Shown: positions 34,801-44,200 of the stretch, one piece after another
How positions within the stretch are numbered: position 1 is the stretch's first letter
Layout of the letters: each line of letters opens with the position of its first letter
Assembly (NCBI GenBank): GCA_018222765.1
Contig: JAAEZT010000002.1
Coordinates: 46,111-110,110, forward strand
Origin: a bacterium
Lineage (GTDB): Bacteria; Verrucomicrobiota; Verrucomicrobiia; Verrucomicrobiales; Akkermansiaceae
Length of the DNA: 64,000 bases
Reading direction: 5' to 3'
Translations under genes and position numbers: made by a program
The notes under the pieces: generated by a model
Databases searched by the model: none
Told to the model about the DNA's origin: nothing
The model's input: only the letters and a program-made list of their open reading frames with translations

Positions 34801-35252
34801 GAAAAGAAGGTGAATTCAAAGTCGACTCCCGTCCCGTCATTCGCAATTGGATGGCGCTGCAACCACACAAGCGAACCCGCGATGACATCGGACATTACGG
34901 GCCCAAGATCTTCGCTGAGAAATTCGAGGACTATTCTTGGACTCCCGTCGGCAGCATGGTTAGCGGAGCGCTTCCGCCAAAAGAACTTCCGCCCGTCCTA
35001 GGTCGTGGTAAAACCCGTTGGGGTGTCGTGCGCTTTGGAGTGGAGCAGCCTGCCAAGGGTGCCTTTTCGCTCAAGATCAACGAGAGCCACCTGATGCACC
35101 TTTTCGACGGTGAGAAGGAAATCAAACTTCCCGAAAAAGGCCCTGCAACGGTGGAGTTTAAAGCTGGAACTGATCCACAACGTTTCACCATCGCCGTCAA
35201 TTCGGTTTACCGCTCCACCAACATTCTCGTCGAAGTCGTCACCCCAAAATAA
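31872..35252 (+). CDS. PVC-type membrane-bound dehydrogenase with HEAT repeats and cytochrome c (1126 aa)
   Basis: A signal peptide (MISRLALSLSLSCLVASAQN) precedes a propeller with the PVC dehydrogenase signature (GFTLPEGMEINLFASDPMIAKPVQMNWDSQGRLWLVSSGMYPHI; DANNDGVADKSTVFADNLHIPTGV; DTHHIVHTFEHGPDGMLYFSQ; YIADWYNPIIQHGEVDF-RDPRRDHTHGRIWR). HEAT-like repeats occupy about 380-800. A cytochrome c domain follows with CVACH at about 856 and TGGLVSEGDQEITLRDNSG after it, then a C-terminal galactose-binding-like part. It probably oxidises a sugar or alcohol in the periplasm and passes electrons through the fused haem to the five-haem cytochrome encoded downstream. That pathway is inferred from gene order. 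Confidence 0.9.
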   Translation: MISRLALSLSLSCLVASAQNGLTDIPDPDVSKQIAGFTLPEGMEINLFASDPMIAKPVQMNWDSQGRLWLVSSGMYPHIIPGAEENDKVLVLEDANNDGVADKSTVFADNLHIPTGVIPGDGGAYVANSTEILFLKDTNGDLVSDERRTVLSGFGTEDTHHIVHTFEHGPDGMLYFSQSIYIHSHLETPHGVRRLMGGGTWHFRPETYEAEVLYKGLINPWGFVFDDYGQTFATDGAGGHGINFVFPRSVHVTSPGAKRIIKGLNPGQPKLCGLEILSGTHVPDKMRGVMIAPDFRGHRINAYRLAPNGSTYTSTRIDDFISSSHRAFRPIDVKMGPDGAIYIADWYNPIIQHGEVDFRDPRRDHTHGRIWRVTYKDRPLAKKPDFQKASVKELLDLQVSPERFNREYARRELRHRGGDAVLPELQKWALNQGDDLAGLQAMWTLQALNTTNIKLVERLASSKKARIRAAALRFLYHRQDEVPSAAKIISRSIHDENAQVRLWAICCLAQKPSAQSVALALEALDHEVDEPLDFALWSIVREHEAHWVPAFEKGEMNFDNKLPRLLFAIAALEKPIALNSIIAGLSNGSLKGAEQSSAISAIGKVGTSEDLNQLLSLAADKKIPQLHTLNVLIDSKKIRKIQPSKGTERLLDFLKSRDQGTYQKTALLAGLWRIDSARQQLIATFSDPNTSGSKRQAAAEGLRNFGGKAAVATFEKFARDSQTDDIKALAVKELANLDPSRAAKAAVALLAKDEAGQDRYRLFDVFLKNPKASTSLANAIKGQKLPAKIARLGMQRAGTSGKPPENLIKALQTAGNLKPMAQQLSKEEMTLLVQRVQADGDPHNGERVYRSFNLQCVACHAIGGVGSPIGPDLVSIGSSAPVDYLITSLLNPNDKIKEGYHTTLVTTKNGDTFTGGLVSEGDQEITLRDNSGRMTKIAKADVKSKIISPVSMMPPGLTASLREDEFIDLVRFLSELGKEGEFKVDSRPVIRNWMALQPHKRTRDDIGHYGPKIFAEKFEDYSWTPVGSMVSGALPPKELPPVLGRGKTRWGVVRFGVEQPAKGAFSLKINESHLMHLFDGEKEIKLPEKGPATVEFKAGTDPQRFTIAVNSVYRSTNILVEVVTPK

Positions 35253-35259
35253 CAGTCTC

Positions 35260-36453
35260 ATGAAATCAGCCTGTCTTGTCATCCCCATCGGATTGGTCGT
35301 GGCCCTCGTCGCCGCCAATTCCGATCAGGCCACTCCATCCCACTCCAAGCTCATCCTCAGTAAAGGCGTCTACACCGAAGGCGCGTCCTTCGGCGACGTT
35401 GATGGCGATGGCGTCCCCGACCTCCTCGCCGGACCACTTTGGTTCAAAGGTCCAAAATACGATAGCCAACATCGCTACCGCCCCGGCGACGCGACTCCCG
35501 CTAAAGGATACAAGCACAGTTCGTTTCAAAGCTGGGTCTTCGACGTCAACGGCGACGGAAGATCCGACATCTTCCAAATCGCGCACACCGGCCGCTTTCA
35601 TCTCGACCTTTATCTGCAACCTGAGAAGCCTTCCGAGAATTGGCCGGTTCATCGCGTCGCCGCCGAAATAGGAAATGAATCCCCCGAAATGGGCGACCTC
35701 ACAGGCGACGGAAAACTGGAACTCATCGCGATGAAGGATGGCAAATTTGGTTTCTTCACGCCCGACATGAAAGCTCCCGAGAAGCCGTGGACATTTCACC
35801 TCATTTCCAGAGTCCGCACCAAGTCACCCTACTACCACGGCCTCGGCTTCGGCGATCTCAATGGCGACGGCCGTCCCGACCTTCTCGAAAAAGGAGGATG
35901 GTATGAAGGTCCCAAAGATCCCACTTCCGGCAAAGAGTGGACCTTCCATGACTATAAATTCTCCGACCCCGGCGGCGCACAGATGCTCGTCTTTGATATC
36001 GATGGCGACGGCGACAACGACATCGTCACCAGCCTCCGGGCGCACTCCTGGGGATTGGCCTGGTATGAAAACACGCTCATCGACGGCGAGGTCTCGCTAG
36101 AGAAGCACATCATCATCCCTGAAGGCGACAAGCCTCCCGCCGATGGGCTAGGCTTTTCCCAAGCTCACGCCCTCGCCGCCGGTGACTTCAATGGCGACGG
36201 CATCACCGACTTCGCCACCGGTAAACGCTACTGGGCCCACAACGGCCGGGACCCCGGCGCCGACGGCCCGGCTGTCATCTATTGGTTCGAAACCAAACGC
36301 GGCAAAGACGGCGTTGAATTCATTCCCCACCTCCTCGACAGCGACTCCGGCGTCGGAACCCAACTCGCCGTCGCCGACTTCAACAAAGACGGACGCACCG
36401 ACCTCGGCGTCGGAAACAAAAAAGGAGTCTTCATTTTTGAAAGTCAGAAGTGA
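35260..36453 (+). CDS. Exported VCBS/FG-GAP repeat protein
   Basis: An ATG at 35260 gives a signal peptide MKSACLVIPIGLVVALVAANS; an earlier in-frame start at 35110 lies inside the dehydrogenase gene. The protein repeats calcium-binding FG-GAP/VCBS motifs: FGDVDGDGVPDLLAG, FDVNGDGRSDIFQI, GDLTGDGKLELIA, FGDLNGDGRPDLLEKG, FDIDGDGDNDIVT, AGDFNGDGITDFATG and ADFNKDGRTDLGVGN, giving a seven-bladed propeller. Such proteins bind partners or polysaccharides at the surface. It follows the dehydrogenase by 7 bp in the same operon. No enzyme motif is seen. Confidence 0.9.
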   Translation: MKSACLVIPIGLVVALVAANSDQATPSHSKLILSKGVYTEGASFGDVDGDGVPDLLAGPLWFKGPKYDSQHRYRPGDATPAKGYKHSSFQSWVFDVNGDGRSDIFQIAHTGRFHLDLYLQPEKPSENWPVHRVAAEIGNESPEMGDLTGDGKLELIAMKDGKFGFFTPDMKAPEKPWTFHLISRVRTKSPYYHGLGFGDLNGDGRPDLLEKGGWYEGPKDPTSGKEWTFHDYKFSDPGGAQMLVFDIDGDGDNDIVTSLRAHSWGLAWYENTLIDGEVSLEKHIIIPEGDKPPADGLGFSQAHALAAGDFNGDGITDFATGKRYWAHNGRDPGADGPAVIYWFETKRGKDGVEFIPHLLDSDSGVGTQLAVADFNKDGRTDLGVGNKKGVFIFESQK

Positions 36454-36476
36454 GGTGGCGGCGGCTTCCAGCCACC
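36454..36476 (+). terminator. Weak hairpin directly after the VCBS gene
   Basis: GGTGGC (36454-36459) and GCCACC (36471-36476) flank an 11-base loop immediately after the stop codon; a short TTTT follows seven bases later (36483-36486). The U-tract is poor, so it may be an attenuator or mRNA-stabilising hairpin rather than a full terminator. The remaining spacer to 36709 holds a smaller hairpin (TTAGC/GCTAA) and a distant imperfect repeat pair, but no gene. Confidence 0.35.
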
Positions 36477-36709
36477 AAGCGATTTTAACGTTCCCCCTAT
36501 GATTATTTTAGCGAAAGGCTAATTCTAATCTCGTCGCGGTAGATGTTCGCCGATCTCCACTAATCACATCGCTTCTGCAGCTCCTTTCATTTCCCTTGGA
36601 GAACAAACCTCGAGGGATTCGTATGAATTAGCGGAGATTCGCAGACAGAAAATCACTCTCATCGCTTTTTTACCTTTGCATATTTTTCTGTCCAGCGAAC
36701 CTCCTACCC

Positions 36710-38950
36710 ATGCTTATCGGACGAGCGTTTCCAGTTTTCTTAATCTCACTCGCCACCCTCGATGGAGCTCCCATTATCCCGGGGCTACAGCATCACAAGC
36801 AGCAGCTCACCGACAAACAAAGCGGGATGGTTCTCGCGAGCGAATTGCGGTGCGCCGCCTGTCACGAAGGTCTGAATGAATCGACGATGAAGTCGGCTCC
36901 GGATCTTCGGGAGGTCGGCTCACGCGTGACGCGGGACTACCTTCAAAAATTCATCGCCAACCCGTCCGAGGTCCATCCCGGCACGACCATGCCAGACATG
37001 CTCGCCGGCAAGTCGGACGAAGAACGACAAAAGATCGCCGAATCCATCAGCTACTACCTCGCCTCGCTCAAAAGCAAGGAACCCCGCCCGACCAAGGGGG
37101 CCAAAGCCACTCCCAAAGAAGGACACGCGCTTTATCACAAAATCGGCTGCGTTGCCTGTCATTCCACCATCGACCCCGAAGGAAAAACCGACGATGAGAC
37201 TGGCGTTCTCAGCCTCGCTCATGTCGCCGGAAAATATCAGGAAGGCGCGCTTGGTGATTTTCTCTTCGATCCACTGAGGTCCCGCCCTTCCGGTCGCATG
37301 CCTGACATGAAACTCAGCAAGGATGAGGCCGCGACGCTGGCTTCCTTCCTTGAAGGAAACGCCAAAAAGAAAGCGCCAGCCGATTTCAATCCCCAGCTCG
37401 CCGCTGCCGGAAAGCACGCCTTCGCCAAATATAACTGTGTTGCCTGCCATCAAATCGACGACACTCCGGCCGAAGCAAAACTCAGTCTGAGCAATTTCGA
37501 TCAAGGTTGTCTCTCGAAAGCTCCCGAAAGCGCCCCTAACTTTCACCTTGAGGATGATCAAATCAAATCCCTCAAAGCGGCTCTCCATAAACCCGACGAA
37601 ATCCAATCCGCCGACCAAATCAAACTTCGCCTGACACAACTTAACTGCATCGCCTGCCATGTCCGCGACGACTACGGCGGAGTCGCTCCGCACCTCGATG
37701 TGTATTTCAACACCAGCGAGGAAGCTCTCGGCAACGACGCCCGCATTCCTCCCCCGCTCACTTTGATCGGGGCCAAACTTCGACCGGAGTGGTTGAACAA
37801 AGTCCTCTACGATGGCGAAAGTATTCGTCCCTACATGCACACCCGCATGCCCCAATATGGTGAGGAAAGTCTCGCCGGACTCCCGGAGCTCTTTGCGAAA
37901 GTCGATCACATCAAGCCCGTCGACCTGCCCGAGCCAGATCGCGAATCGAAACCCCAAATGCGCAACGGCGCCCATCTGCTCCTCGGAGACAAAGGACTGA
38001 ACTGCATCAGCTGCCACAACTTCAACGGCAAGGAATCTCCCGGCATGAAAGGCCTCGACCTCATGACCTCTTTCCAGCGCCTTCAGCCCGGATACTTCTA
38101 CGACTTCATGCAGAACCCGGCCAAGTATCGGCCCGGCATCATCATGCCCTCTTACTGGCCCGGCGGGAAGGCGGTGCAAACCGATATCCTCGAAGGCGAC
38201 ACCCACCGCCAACTGCAGGCACTCTGGCGTAATTTCTCACTCGGACGCTCCGCCCGCGACCCGTCCGGTCTGCGCTCTCCGGCCACCAATCTCGTCGTAA
38301 CCGACAAAACGCGCACCTATCGCGGACGAAGCCGCGTGGCTGGATACCGGGGGATCGCTGTGGGATTCCCCGGCGGAATGAATTACGCCTTCAACGCGCA
38401 AAACGGCGCTCTTTCGTCCATCTGGAAAGGACAATTCGTGACCGCCAATTGGCGATCCCAAGGCGCGGGTGATTTCAATCCCGCCGAACGTGCGATCCAA
38501 CTCGCCCAGGATGTTGGCTTCATGAAGCTCGCCAACGACGAGGGAAAATGGCCACTCCGCCCGACCGCGACCAAGGAGAACCCCGTCAATGCCGACCCGC
38601 TCTATCCACGAAATCGCGGGTATCAGTTCAAAGGGTATTCCTTCGACGAATCCGGCACGCCTACCTTCTCCTATCAGTGCCACGAGGTGGCCATCGAAGA
38701 CAAAACAACTTCTCCGGAAGATCGCCTTCACCGGACTTTGAGTTTTTCCACGGAGAAGGAAACAACGCTCTACTTCCGCGCGCTCACTGGAAAGGTTAAG
38801 AAGATCTCCGACACCGTTTACCAAAGTGAGAAGCTCGAAATCACTCTTCCATCTGGAACCATTCTTCTGCGCGAGAATGAAGTCCTCCTCAAGATCTCCG
38901 TCCCATCCGGAAATTCCGCGATCACCATCGACTACCATCTTCTGCCATGA
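36710..38950 (+). CDS. Five-haem exported c-type cytochrome (746 aa)
   Basis: A signal peptide (MLIGRAFPVFLISLATLDGA) is followed by five CxxCH haem sites: CAACH (about residue 48), CVACH (147), CVACH (243), CIACH (313) and CISCH (432). Each is followed by cytochrome c-type sequence and a distal Met candidate, such as TTMPDMLAG, GRMPDMKLS, TRMPQYGEE and IIMPSYW. The last 250 residues have no haem motif and look beta-rich (TYRGRSRVAGYRGIAVGFPGG onwards). It probably carries electrons from the periplasmic dehydrogenases of this locus toward a terminal oxidase. It overlaps the next gene by 4 bp, and needs the Ccs machinery encoded at 8.9-12.9 kb. Confidence 0.9.
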   Translation: MLIGRAFPVFLISLATLDGAPIIPGLQHHKQQLTDKQSGMVLASELRCAACHEGLNESTMKSAPDLREVGSRVTRDYLQKFIANPSEVHPGTTMPDMLAGKSDEERQKIAESISYYLASLKSKEPRPTKGAKATPKEGHALYHKIGCVACHSTIDPEGKTDDETGVLSLAHVAGKYQEGALGDFLFDPLRSRPSGRMPDMKLSKDEAATLASFLEGNAKKKAPADFNPQLAAAGKHAFAKYNCVACHQIDDTPAEAKLSLSNFDQGCLSKAPESAPNFHLEDDQIKSLKAALHKPDEIQSADQIKLRLTQLNCIACHVRDDYGGVAPHLDVYFNTSEEALGNDARIPPPLTLIGAKLRPEWLNKVLYDGESIRPYMHTRMPQYGEESLAGLPELFAKVDHIKPVDLPEPDRESKPQMRNGAHLLLGDKGLNCISCHNFNGKESPGMKGLDLMTSFQRLQPGYFYDFMQNPAKYRPGIIMPSYWPGGKAVQTDILEGDTHRQLQALWRNFSLGRSARDPSGLRSPATNLVVTDKTRTYRGRSRVAGYRGIAVGFPGGMNYAFNAQNGALSSIWKGQFVTANWRSQGAGDFNPAERAIQLAQDVGFMKLANDEGKWPLRPTATKENPVNADPLYPRNRGYQFKGYSFDESGTPTFSYQCHEVAIEDKTTSPEDRLHRTLSFSTEKETTLYFRALTGKVKKISDTVYQSEKLEITLPSGTILLRENEVLLKISVPSGNSAITIDYHLLP

Positions 38951-40422
38951 ATCGACTTTTCAAAACCAGTCTCTTCTCCCTTCTCCTCACTCCTCTGGCA
39001 GCCGAAGAGGTGGGCGACCGCTGGGGTACCGCTGATCGTGAACGGGAATTCTATCGCATCGTCGACATTCCCATTCCGAAAGGTGAAGTTATCGAAGCAG
39101 GAGCCTTCACCGTCCTCCCCGATGACCGCATCGCCGTCGGCACCCGGCGAGGGGACATTTTCCTTCTCTCCGGAGTGGACGATCCCAAACCGCAACCGGG
39201 CTATCAAAAGTTCGCCACGGGACTGGATGAGATCTTTGGCCTCTCGTGGAAAGACGACGCCTTCTACGTCACCCAAAGCGGCGAACTCACGCGCATCAAG
39301 GATACCAACAAGGACGGCAGGGCCGATCGCTTCGAAGTCGTTTCCGATGTCTGGGGCTACAATACCTATCACGAGTATGCCTTCGGTTCGGAGTTCGATC
39401 CCAAGGGCAATCTCTATGTCGCTCTCGGTCTTTCGAAGTCCTACAACTCTTGGGAGCTCTTTCGTGGCTGGGCCTTGAAGGTGACGCCCGAGGGAAAAAC
39501 CATCCCCATCGCCAGCGGGCTCCGCAGCCCTGGCGGCATCGGTTTTAACGAACAAGGCGCGCTCTGCTATATAGAGAGCCAGGGCCCATGGAATTCCTCC
39601 TGCAGTTTGAAGTTCATTGAGGAAGGCAGCTTCATGGGGCATCCCGCGAGTTACAACTGGTATCCCTACGCACCCAACCTCGGCAAGGCTCCGCCCGAAC
39701 CCACCACGCCTTCTAGCATCATCGTCGAAAAGGAACGCGTACCCCAGCTCGATCCCTACGCCGTGATCTTTCCCTACATCCGCATGGGCCGTTCGCTGGG
39801 GGGATTTGTGATCAACAACACCAAGGGGAAATTCGGCCCCTTCGAAAACCAGCTTTTTATCGGTGACTACACTCAATCCATTGTCGTACGCGCCACCACA
39901 GAGCAGGTCAACGGAGTTTGGCAGGGCGCCTGCTATCCCTTCCGCGAAGGACTTTCCACCGGCATCCTCAACGTGCAGTTCACTCCGCAAGGTCGTCTTC
40001 TATGCGGCGGCACCAACCGCGGTTGGCCCGTGAGAGGACTGAAGGCCTACGCCCTTGAACGCCTCGAATGGACAGGGGTGATGCCCTTTGAAATAAAAAC
40101 GGTTACTATAACTCCCAAGGGTTTCAAGATCACCTTCACCAAGCCGGTCGAGCCAAAGACCGGCAATGATCCCGCTTCCTATGTCATGTCCACCTTCACC
40201 CACCGCTACACCCGTGGTTACGGCGGCCCTGAGATCGATCAAACCACCCCCAAGATCACTTCGGCAACTCTCGCCAAAGACGGCCTCTCAGCCGTCATCA
40301 AACTGGACACCTTAAAAAAAGGCCACGTTCACGAATTCGACCTCGCCGCCCTTCGTTCAAGCGACGGTGGAGAACTTCTCCATCGCCACGCGTATTATAC
40401 CGTAAACGAGGTGCCCAAGTGA
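38947..40422 (+). CDS. Exported beta-propeller, sugar dehydrogenase-like (491 aa)
   Basis: A signal peptide (MNRLFKTSLFSLLLTPLAAEE) precedes a six-bladed propeller of the soluble glucose dehydrogenase/PVC dehydrogenase type: EAGAFTVLPDDRIAVGTRRGDIFLL, FATGLDEIFGLSWKDDAFYVTQSGELTRIKD, a calcium-loop-like DTNKDGRADRFE, YAFGSEFDPKGNLYVALG, ASGLRSPGGIGFNEQGALCYIESQGPW and QFTPQGRLLCGGTNRGWP. The C-terminal 110 residues are an Ig-like beta domain. It overlaps the five-haem cytochrome gene (ATGA), suggesting that cytochrome is its electron acceptor or that both belong to one complex. The substrate is unknown. Confidence 0.85.
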   Translation: MNRLFKTSLFSLLLTPLAAEEVGDRWGTADREREFYRIVDIPIPKGEVIEAGAFTVLPDDRIAVGTRRGDIFLLSGVDDPKPQPGYQKFATGLDEIFGLSWKDDAFYVTQSGELTRIKDTNKDGRADRFEVVSDVWGYNTYHEYAFGSEFDPKGNLYVALGLSKSYNSWELFRGWALKVTPEGKTIPIASGLRSPGGIGFNEQGALCYIESQGPWNSSCSLKFIEEGSFMGHPASYNWYPYAPNLGKAPPEPTTPSSIIVEKERVPQLDPYAVIFPYIRMGRSLGGFVINNTKGKFGPFENQLFIGDYTQSIVVRATTEQVNGVWQGACYPFREGLSTGILNVQFTPQGRLLCGGTNRGWPVRGLKAYALERLEWTGVMPFEIKTVTITPKGFKITFTKPVEPKTGNDPASYVMSTFTHRYTRGYGGPEIDQTTPKITSATLAKDGLSAVIKLDTLKKGHVHEFDLAALRSSDGGELLHRHAYYTVNEVPK

Positions 40423-40520
40423 TCGAAAGGCATACAGCTGCGGGTATTTGCCCATAATCTCTCTTCTCGGAGTGAAATTTTTGTCGGGAATCCCCCAAAG
40501 GTTTGCACTAATATTGCCGC

Positions 40521-41294
40521 ATGATTCGAATCGCCACCTGCCTCGCCCTCCTGCTCTCCCCGTTTTCGCTCGCTAGAGAAGGCAAGTTCATTTCACTCTT
40601 CAATGGTAAAGACCTCTCCGGCTGGACTCCCAAAATTGCAGGACACCCTTGTGGCGAGAACACCTTCGATACCTTCCGCGTTGAGGACGGCATCCTGAAA
40701 TGCGAATACGACAAATACAAAAATTTCAACAAGCAGTTCGGCCACCTCTACACCAATAAGGCCTATTCACACTACATTCTCCGCATGGAATACAAGTTTG
40801 TCGGAAAAATGATGTCCGACGCACCTGGCTACGTAAACTTAAACAGCGGGATCATGGTGCATTCCCAATCGCCGCAGAGCATGGATCTCAACCAGGGATT
40901 CCCCGTGAGTATGGAATTCCAATTCCTCGCCGACGAGGGAAAAGGCAAGCGCCCGACCGGAAACGTTTGCACGCCCGGCACAAACCTCGTCATGAACGAC
41001 AAGCTGGTTACCAAGCACATCGTACAATCGTCCTCCTCCACCTTCCCGGCTGACCAGTGGGTCAAAATCGAAATCGAAGTTCATGGTCACGACGAGATCA
41101 TTCATCGCGTCAATGGTAAGGAAGTCCTCCGCTACCAAAAACCCCAACTCGATCCCGAAGGCCGCGTCGTCTCGGCCGAGGCCTTGATCAAAAAGGGCGG
41201 GCCCCTCGCTCTCAGCACCGGCTACATCGCCCTGCAGGCTGAAGGCCAACCCGTTTGGTTTCGGAATATCGAGATCAAGGAGTTGAAGAAATAG
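40521..41294 (+). CDS. Exported DUF1080 protein (3-keto-disaccharide hydrolase family)
   Basis: 257 residues with a signal peptide (MIRIATCLALLLSPFSLAREG) and the DUF1080 opening FISLFNGKDLSGWTPKI, followed by TFRVEDGILKCEYDKYKNFNKQFGHLYTNKAYSHYILRMEYKFVG, NSGIMVHSQ, MEFQFLADEG and a C-terminal ALSTGYIALQAEGQPVWFRNIEIKEL. DUF1080 is a concanavalin-like sandwich; some members hydrolyse 3-keto-disaccharides formed by sugar dehydrogenases. That fits the dehydrogenase/cytochrome genes upstream, which could form 3-keto sugars. The 98-bp gap before it allows a separate promoter. It ends 1 bp from the convergent LTD/CotH giant. Confidence 0.9.
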   Translation: MIRIATCLALLLSPFSLAREGKFISLFNGKDLSGWTPKIAGHPCGENTFDTFRVEDGILKCEYDKYKNFNKQFGHLYTNKAYSHYILRMEYKFVGKMMSDAPGYVNLNSGIMVHSQSPQSMDLNQGFPVSMEFQFLADEGKGKRPTGNVCTPGTNLVMNDKLVTKHIVQSSSSTFPADQWVKIEIEVHGHDEIIHRVNGKEVLRYQKPQLDPEGRVVSAEALIKKGGPLALSTGYIALQAEGQPVWFRNIEIKELKK

Positions 41295-41295
41295 G

Positions 41296-44200
41296 CTACG
41301 GTCGCTGGGTCACCCTGATCCGGACAAACTCCCGGACGATCGAAGCGAACGGCGTGGTCGAACGATACGTGACCGTTTCCGTCCCGTCGCCATTTGGAAT
41401 TGACGAAACGTATTGCACACCCAACGAATCCCAGTTTGCAAGGTCTGAAGAACTCTCAGCCGTAATAATGACGTCGTCCGCTGCCATGTTTCGACGGAAG
41501 GTGATGGTGAAGTTTTCCTCGGTCCCGCCATTGAACAAGCCCGTTCCGATCACGACCTGAGACTCAGGACTCGCTCCGGCATCGCCATTGATCGAACCCA
41601 AGGCGTGCTCAAGAAGAGCCTCCAGACCGTCTCCGTCGAGATCATCTGCTGGATTCCCGACAAAATTCACCGCGTCCGTTGTCCCGGGACTTCCTCCAAT
41701 GGCTGCGCTGGACCGCCAATTCAAAGCCGCCCCGTGATCGGGCGCAGTCTCCGGAGCAATCAGGACGAGCGAATATCCACCGCCGTCCGGACCGGTCGGC
41801 CACGGCGCTTCATCCGAATAGGTGAAGCGCTGAATGTCTACAGTGCCCGTCGAATCGATGACCGCCAATTCCTCGCCACTGTTACTCAGGCTGGCGGTGA
41901 ACTCACCCGGAGCAATCGTGATACCCGCCGTGTTGTTAGCGGCGGCAAAGGCGACCTGGTCGCTCACCACGAGAATCCGCCCGCCTGCCGGCAAGAGCCA
42001 ACCGGACGGGAAGGTGTAGGTGATTCCTGAGAAGCTCACGTCCGTGAGATCAATCGTGCCGCTGGAGATATTCATCAACTCGATCCACTCCGTGCTCTCA
42101 TCGGCTCCGGGAGGATTATAGTAAATTTCAGACACCACGAGATTGCCAACCGCAGCCGGTGCTCCGACAATGAACTCTGCTTCGGTGAGGGCCGACCATT
42201 CTCCGCCATTCAGAGCGCGGGCTTTCAAGGTCCCGGTCTGGGTCATCGTTACAGTATTGGAACCTCCATTCGGCTTGGCTCCCCGAACCCGCAAATCCAT
42301 CCCCAAATCGGAGGTTGAACTCGGAGCCTGATGCAGCTCCACCGCGATGAAATTCACGCCCTCGACAAGATCGCCCGGCGAGAGAACCAAGGTATCAAGC
42401 GCCACTAGCCCTCCTTCGGGACTACCCGATGCAACCGCGTCATCGGAATAGGTTTTGTTCCCCGCCGTCATGTTCGAGCGGTCCACTTCCCTCCCGTTGA
42501 GATAAACGATTACGCCATCGTCGCGCACGATATCAAAAGTCAGTTCGGTATAATCTCCTGCTCCGGTCACATTGAACTCCTTCCGGAAATACAAGGTGTT
42601 GGTGCTCGCTGATCCCACCGTTGTCCGCGTCGTGCGACCACTGATTGTTCCATACCCCAGTAGCGCCTGACCCGTCCCCCAGGAGCTGTCGTCGAAATTC
42701 GGATGCTTCCAATCCGACGGACCATAGCTTCCATTCCCCACCACAACCTCGCTGTCGCTCTGCGCCACGCCGTTTCCGAGATACTTCCAACCCGTATCCT
42801 CCAGATCGACAAAGGTATCCACGATCGCTCCCCCGGTCAGCATTCCGGCACCCGGATTGATCCCTCCACCGACTTCCCTCGGATCGCTCCCATCCAGAGT
42901 ATAATAAATTGATCCCGTGGTAGCAGTCACGGGCAACTCATAGCCATTGGCCACGACTCCACCATGTTGCATAAATACCGGAGGATCAATGGACGGATAG
43001 AGGTTTTGCCCGCGCAACTCCGGGATAATCCCACGAGAGTCGGACTCGTTCAAAATCATCGGGATATGATTATTGACGACATTATCACGCTCGACGATCC
43101 AGTGTTGCTCGCGCGTGAAGAAGATCGGTGAGTTGATTGTAGGAGGATAGTGGTCGTTGAAGGGATCGGTCGATGAGCTCGCCGTACTTCCGTAAGGCGT
43201 ATTGGCCTGCACATCACCCCACCGGGCGGATTCCGCCATGATCGCCTTGTCCATCTCGGCACAGATCCCGAGGAAGCGCTGAGCGGAGTTTTGTTCGGTG
43301 AGGGCTCCACCGTTGTAGATATGCTTCGCAACCCGGTCGGCAAAGCGGATCCGAAACTCCTCGTTCAACCGGAGCCGCTGGAAGGGCCGCATGGAACCGC
43401 TATTGGATCCGTAGCGATTCCAGCTGAACTTATCGAGACTGATCTCCTGATCCCAAACCTGAAAACGCCAGCGGCCGTCCCCGCTGATGGCATTGACGGC
43501 GGCGTAACCGTTCTTGGTCGGCCAATCTTCGGCATCGGCATAAAAGTGGAGGAAGGTATAATCGATATAGTTGTCGATATCGATGACGTTCTTGGCCTGC
43601 TCGTAAACGGTATTGTTGGTGATGTCACCGTTGAGAGTGCTGATCATCGAATTCCAGAGCGGCCCCGGAGTCAGGATGTCGGCATTGACCTCCCAATCTT
43701 CGGTCTCGCCACCGATGTGATCCGCATACCAGTCATCCTCGTAGCGCTCGGTGAGATCATGCAACCCCCAGTAGAGTCCGTTGACGTAAAGGTGAACAAA
43801 GTCGCCATTCCCCGAAGCGTTGCCCATTGCGCGCATGGAGTCCTTCATCCAGACATCGCGCATGTACATCGAGTCGTTCGGACGATAGCGCCCGCCAGAC
43901 CACGAAACGAGAGCCCACGAATCGGTGAAGCAGGCTCGCAGGACAAGCTTGTTGAAAGTCTCAACGTCGCTTTGAGGGAAGAGCGGGTAATTGAGCTTCG
44001 GCTTACCAACAGTTGAGCTAAAGGTAAGGCGTAGCGAATGCTTGTGCATTCGCGCCGACCGCCGGCTGGCATTGCCGTGGACTTCGATTTTGCAGTCCTC
44101 CTGAAAGCCCGGAGAGCCATCGGGGAGAATGTATTCCATCGAACAAGTCCGCTCCCACCGGCTGCGGGGATTGGAATAGATCCCGGTCGCTGGTTCGGCA

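Noticed and set aside
36920-38212. 430-residue minus-strand frame
   Set aside because: Lies entirely opposite the five-haem cytochrome gene, with no motif or signal sequence.
38932-39990. 352-residue minus-strand frame
   Set aside because: Complement of the propeller gene; no recognisable domain.
43291-44016. 241-residue plus-strand frame
   Set aside because: Opposite the CotH part of the giant surface protein; no features of its own.
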